From Microbacteriaceae bacterium (GTDB lineage Bacteria > Actinomycetota > Actinomycetes > Actinomycetales > Microbacteriaceae), in contig JAAZFP010000147.1 of assembly GCA_012511645.1 (NCBI GenBank), positions 1 through 5,988 on the forward strand: 5,988 nucleotides of DNA, in the 5' to 3' direction. Below, piece by piece: positions 4,937 to 5,988 of the stretch; position 1 is the stretch's first letter, and the number at the start of each line of letters is the position of its first letter. Under the pieces are notes generated by a model. The model was not told the DNA's origin. It was given only the letters and a program-made list of their open reading frames with translations, and did no database searches. The translations under genes and the position numbers were made by a program.

Positions 4937-5988
4937 ATGGAATCCGAAGCATCATCCGTCGCGTTACGCGTGCGGAACGCCTTCAAGATATTTGGCCGCC
5001 GACCAAAGGAAGCCGTCGAGCGCTTGCGCACCGGCGACAGCCGAGACGGAATCCGCGCGCTGGGCACTGCCGCCGTGATCGATGCCTCTTTTGATGTGGC
5101 ACCCGGCGAAATTTTCGTGGTCATGGGTCTCTCAGGATCCGGCAAGTCGACACTCATTCGCATGCTGAACGGCATCAACCCAGCTACCGAAGGCTCAATC
5201 CAGGTCTTTGGAGAGGAAGTTGTTGCGCGCGATCCCAAAGAGCTGCGCGAGCTACGGCGCACTCGTATGTCAATGGTGTTTCAGCACTTTGCATTGCTGC
5301 CTCACCGCACGGTGCTGGAAAATGTCGCCTACGGTCTGCGTCTGCAGGGACTGGGCGCTCAGGACCGGACGGAGCGTGCGAAGTATTGGCTCGAGAAGGT
5401 CGGGCTTTCGGGTTGGGAGCACAGCACCCCAGATGCGCTCTCTGGCGGCATGCAGCAACGCGTTGGCATCGCTCGAGCGCTCGCTGCAGACACCGACGTG
5501 TTGCTCATGGATGAGGCCTTCTCCGCACTCGACCCACTGATTCGCAGGGAAATGCAGGAACAACTGGTCGCGCTCCAACAGGAACTCAATAAGACGATCA
5601 TCTTCATCACCCACGACCTCAACGAAGCGATGTTCCTCGGAGATCGCATCGCGGTCATGCGAGATGGGCGCATCGTGCAGATCGGCACCCCCAACGAGAT
5701 CCTGACGGACCCAGCGAATGATTATGTGGCACAGTTTGTGCAGGACGTCGATCGGGCACGAGTGCTCACTGCCGCTGACGTGATGGAACCTCCCCGCGCA
5801 GTTGTGTTCGCCTCCGCCGGACCACGAAGCGCGCTTCTCCTGATGCGTGACCTCCAGACCTCGGCTTGCTTTGTCACCGACGGGTCTCGAAAACTCTTAG
5901 GTGTCGTGCGAGACCGGGACGTCCTGAGACAGGTGCGCGAGGGCAGCAGCGATCTCACCCAGCGCCTGCGCCCGGCAACCGGAGTGGT
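4937..5988 (+). CDS. proV: Glycine betaine/proline-type osmoprotectant ABC importer ATPase, 3' end cut off
   Basis: This cytoplasmic ATPase subunit of a type I importer drives uptake of compatible solutes during osmotic stress. The 350 visible residues open with VRNAFKIFG (12-20) and the charged N-terminal insert typical of ProV/OpuAA. Walker A GLSGSGKST (64-72), Q-loop glutamine 116 in VFQHFALLPH, signature LSGGMQQR (168-175), Walker B VLLMDEAFSALDP (188-200) with D192/E193, and H-loop H226 are all intact. After GTPNEILTDPANDYVAQFV (250-268) comes the start of a CBS region (about 276 onward). E. coli ProV is about 400 residues, so some 50 or more are probably missing. The frame is open to the right edge. 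The gene diverges from ileS across a roughly 370-bp regulated-looking region, and permease and binding-protein genes are expected downstream but not seen. Which solute is carried cannot be read from the ATPase. Confidence 0.95.
   Translation, partial: MESEASSVALRVRNAFKIFGRRPKEAVERLRTGDSRDGIRALGTAAVIDASFDVAPGEIFVVMGLSGSGKSTLIRMLNGINPATEGSIQVFGEEVVARDPKELRELRRTRMSMVFQHFALLPHRTVLENVAYGLRLQGLGAQDRTERAKYWLEKVGLSGWEHSTPDALSGGMQQRVGIARALAADTDVLLMDEAFSALDPLIRREMQEQLVALQQELNKTIIFITHDLNEAMFLGDRIAVMRDGRIVQIGTPNEILTDPANDYVAQFVQDVDRARVLTAADVMEPPRAVVFASAGPRSALLLMRDLQTSACFVTDGSRKLLGVVRDRDVLRQVREGSSDLTQRLRPATGV

Noticed and set aside
5270..5694. Overlapping minus-strand frames opposite proV
   Set aside because: They are shadows of the ATPase gene, whose motifs on the plus strand are unambiguous.
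1..5988. CRISPR array, tRNA/rRNA genes, phage or defence genes
   Set aside because: No regularly spaced repeats, cloverleaf-like segments or hallmark proteins were seen on either strand. The coding content is fully explained by folC, ileS and proV.

Overview
The window comes from a high-GC Gram-positive bacterium, most likely an actinobacterium of the Microbacteriaceae type. That assignment rests on three things: a long eukaryote-like isoleucyl-tRNA synthetase, an actinobacterial short-stem T-box leader in front of it, and moderately high GC with strong G/C third-position use. No species is assigned.

The left four fifths is a minus-strand operon. It runs from an isoleucine T-box leader (about 4569 down to 4384), through ileS (start best placed at 4332, stop at 949), into folC (start at 956, running off the left edge). 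The folC start overlaps the ileS stop by 8 bases, and folC has its own Shine-Dalgarno inside the end of ileS, so the two are probably translationally coupled. The leader carries an AUC specifier and a full T-box motif but no U-tract terminator before the start codon. This points to control of ileS translation rather than of transcription.

A divergent intergenic region (about 4570-4936) holds a candidate -10 for the ileS operon and a GTAACGA direct repeat with 11-bp periodicity. It also holds several inverted repeats, some of which overlap so that they cannot pair at the same time, and a weak candidate promoter for the right-hand gene. I see no convincing gene, tRNA or terminator in it.

The right end is a plus-strand gene starting at ATG 4937 behind a GAGGAG Shine-Dalgarno and running off the right edge. 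It encodes the ATPase of a glycine betaine/proline-type osmoprotectant ABC importer (ProV/OpuAA family), with all nucleotide-binding motifs and the start of the C-terminal CBS region. The permease and binding-protein genes would be expected beyond the window.

The genes are ordinary housekeeping and stress functions. The points most worth a second look are regulatory: the translational T-box with competing helices, its possible reach to folate metabolism through ileS-folC coupling, the MtrA-like repeat in the ileS/proV intergenic region, and the structured leader of proV. I found no sign of a novel defence system, mobile element or CRISPR array.
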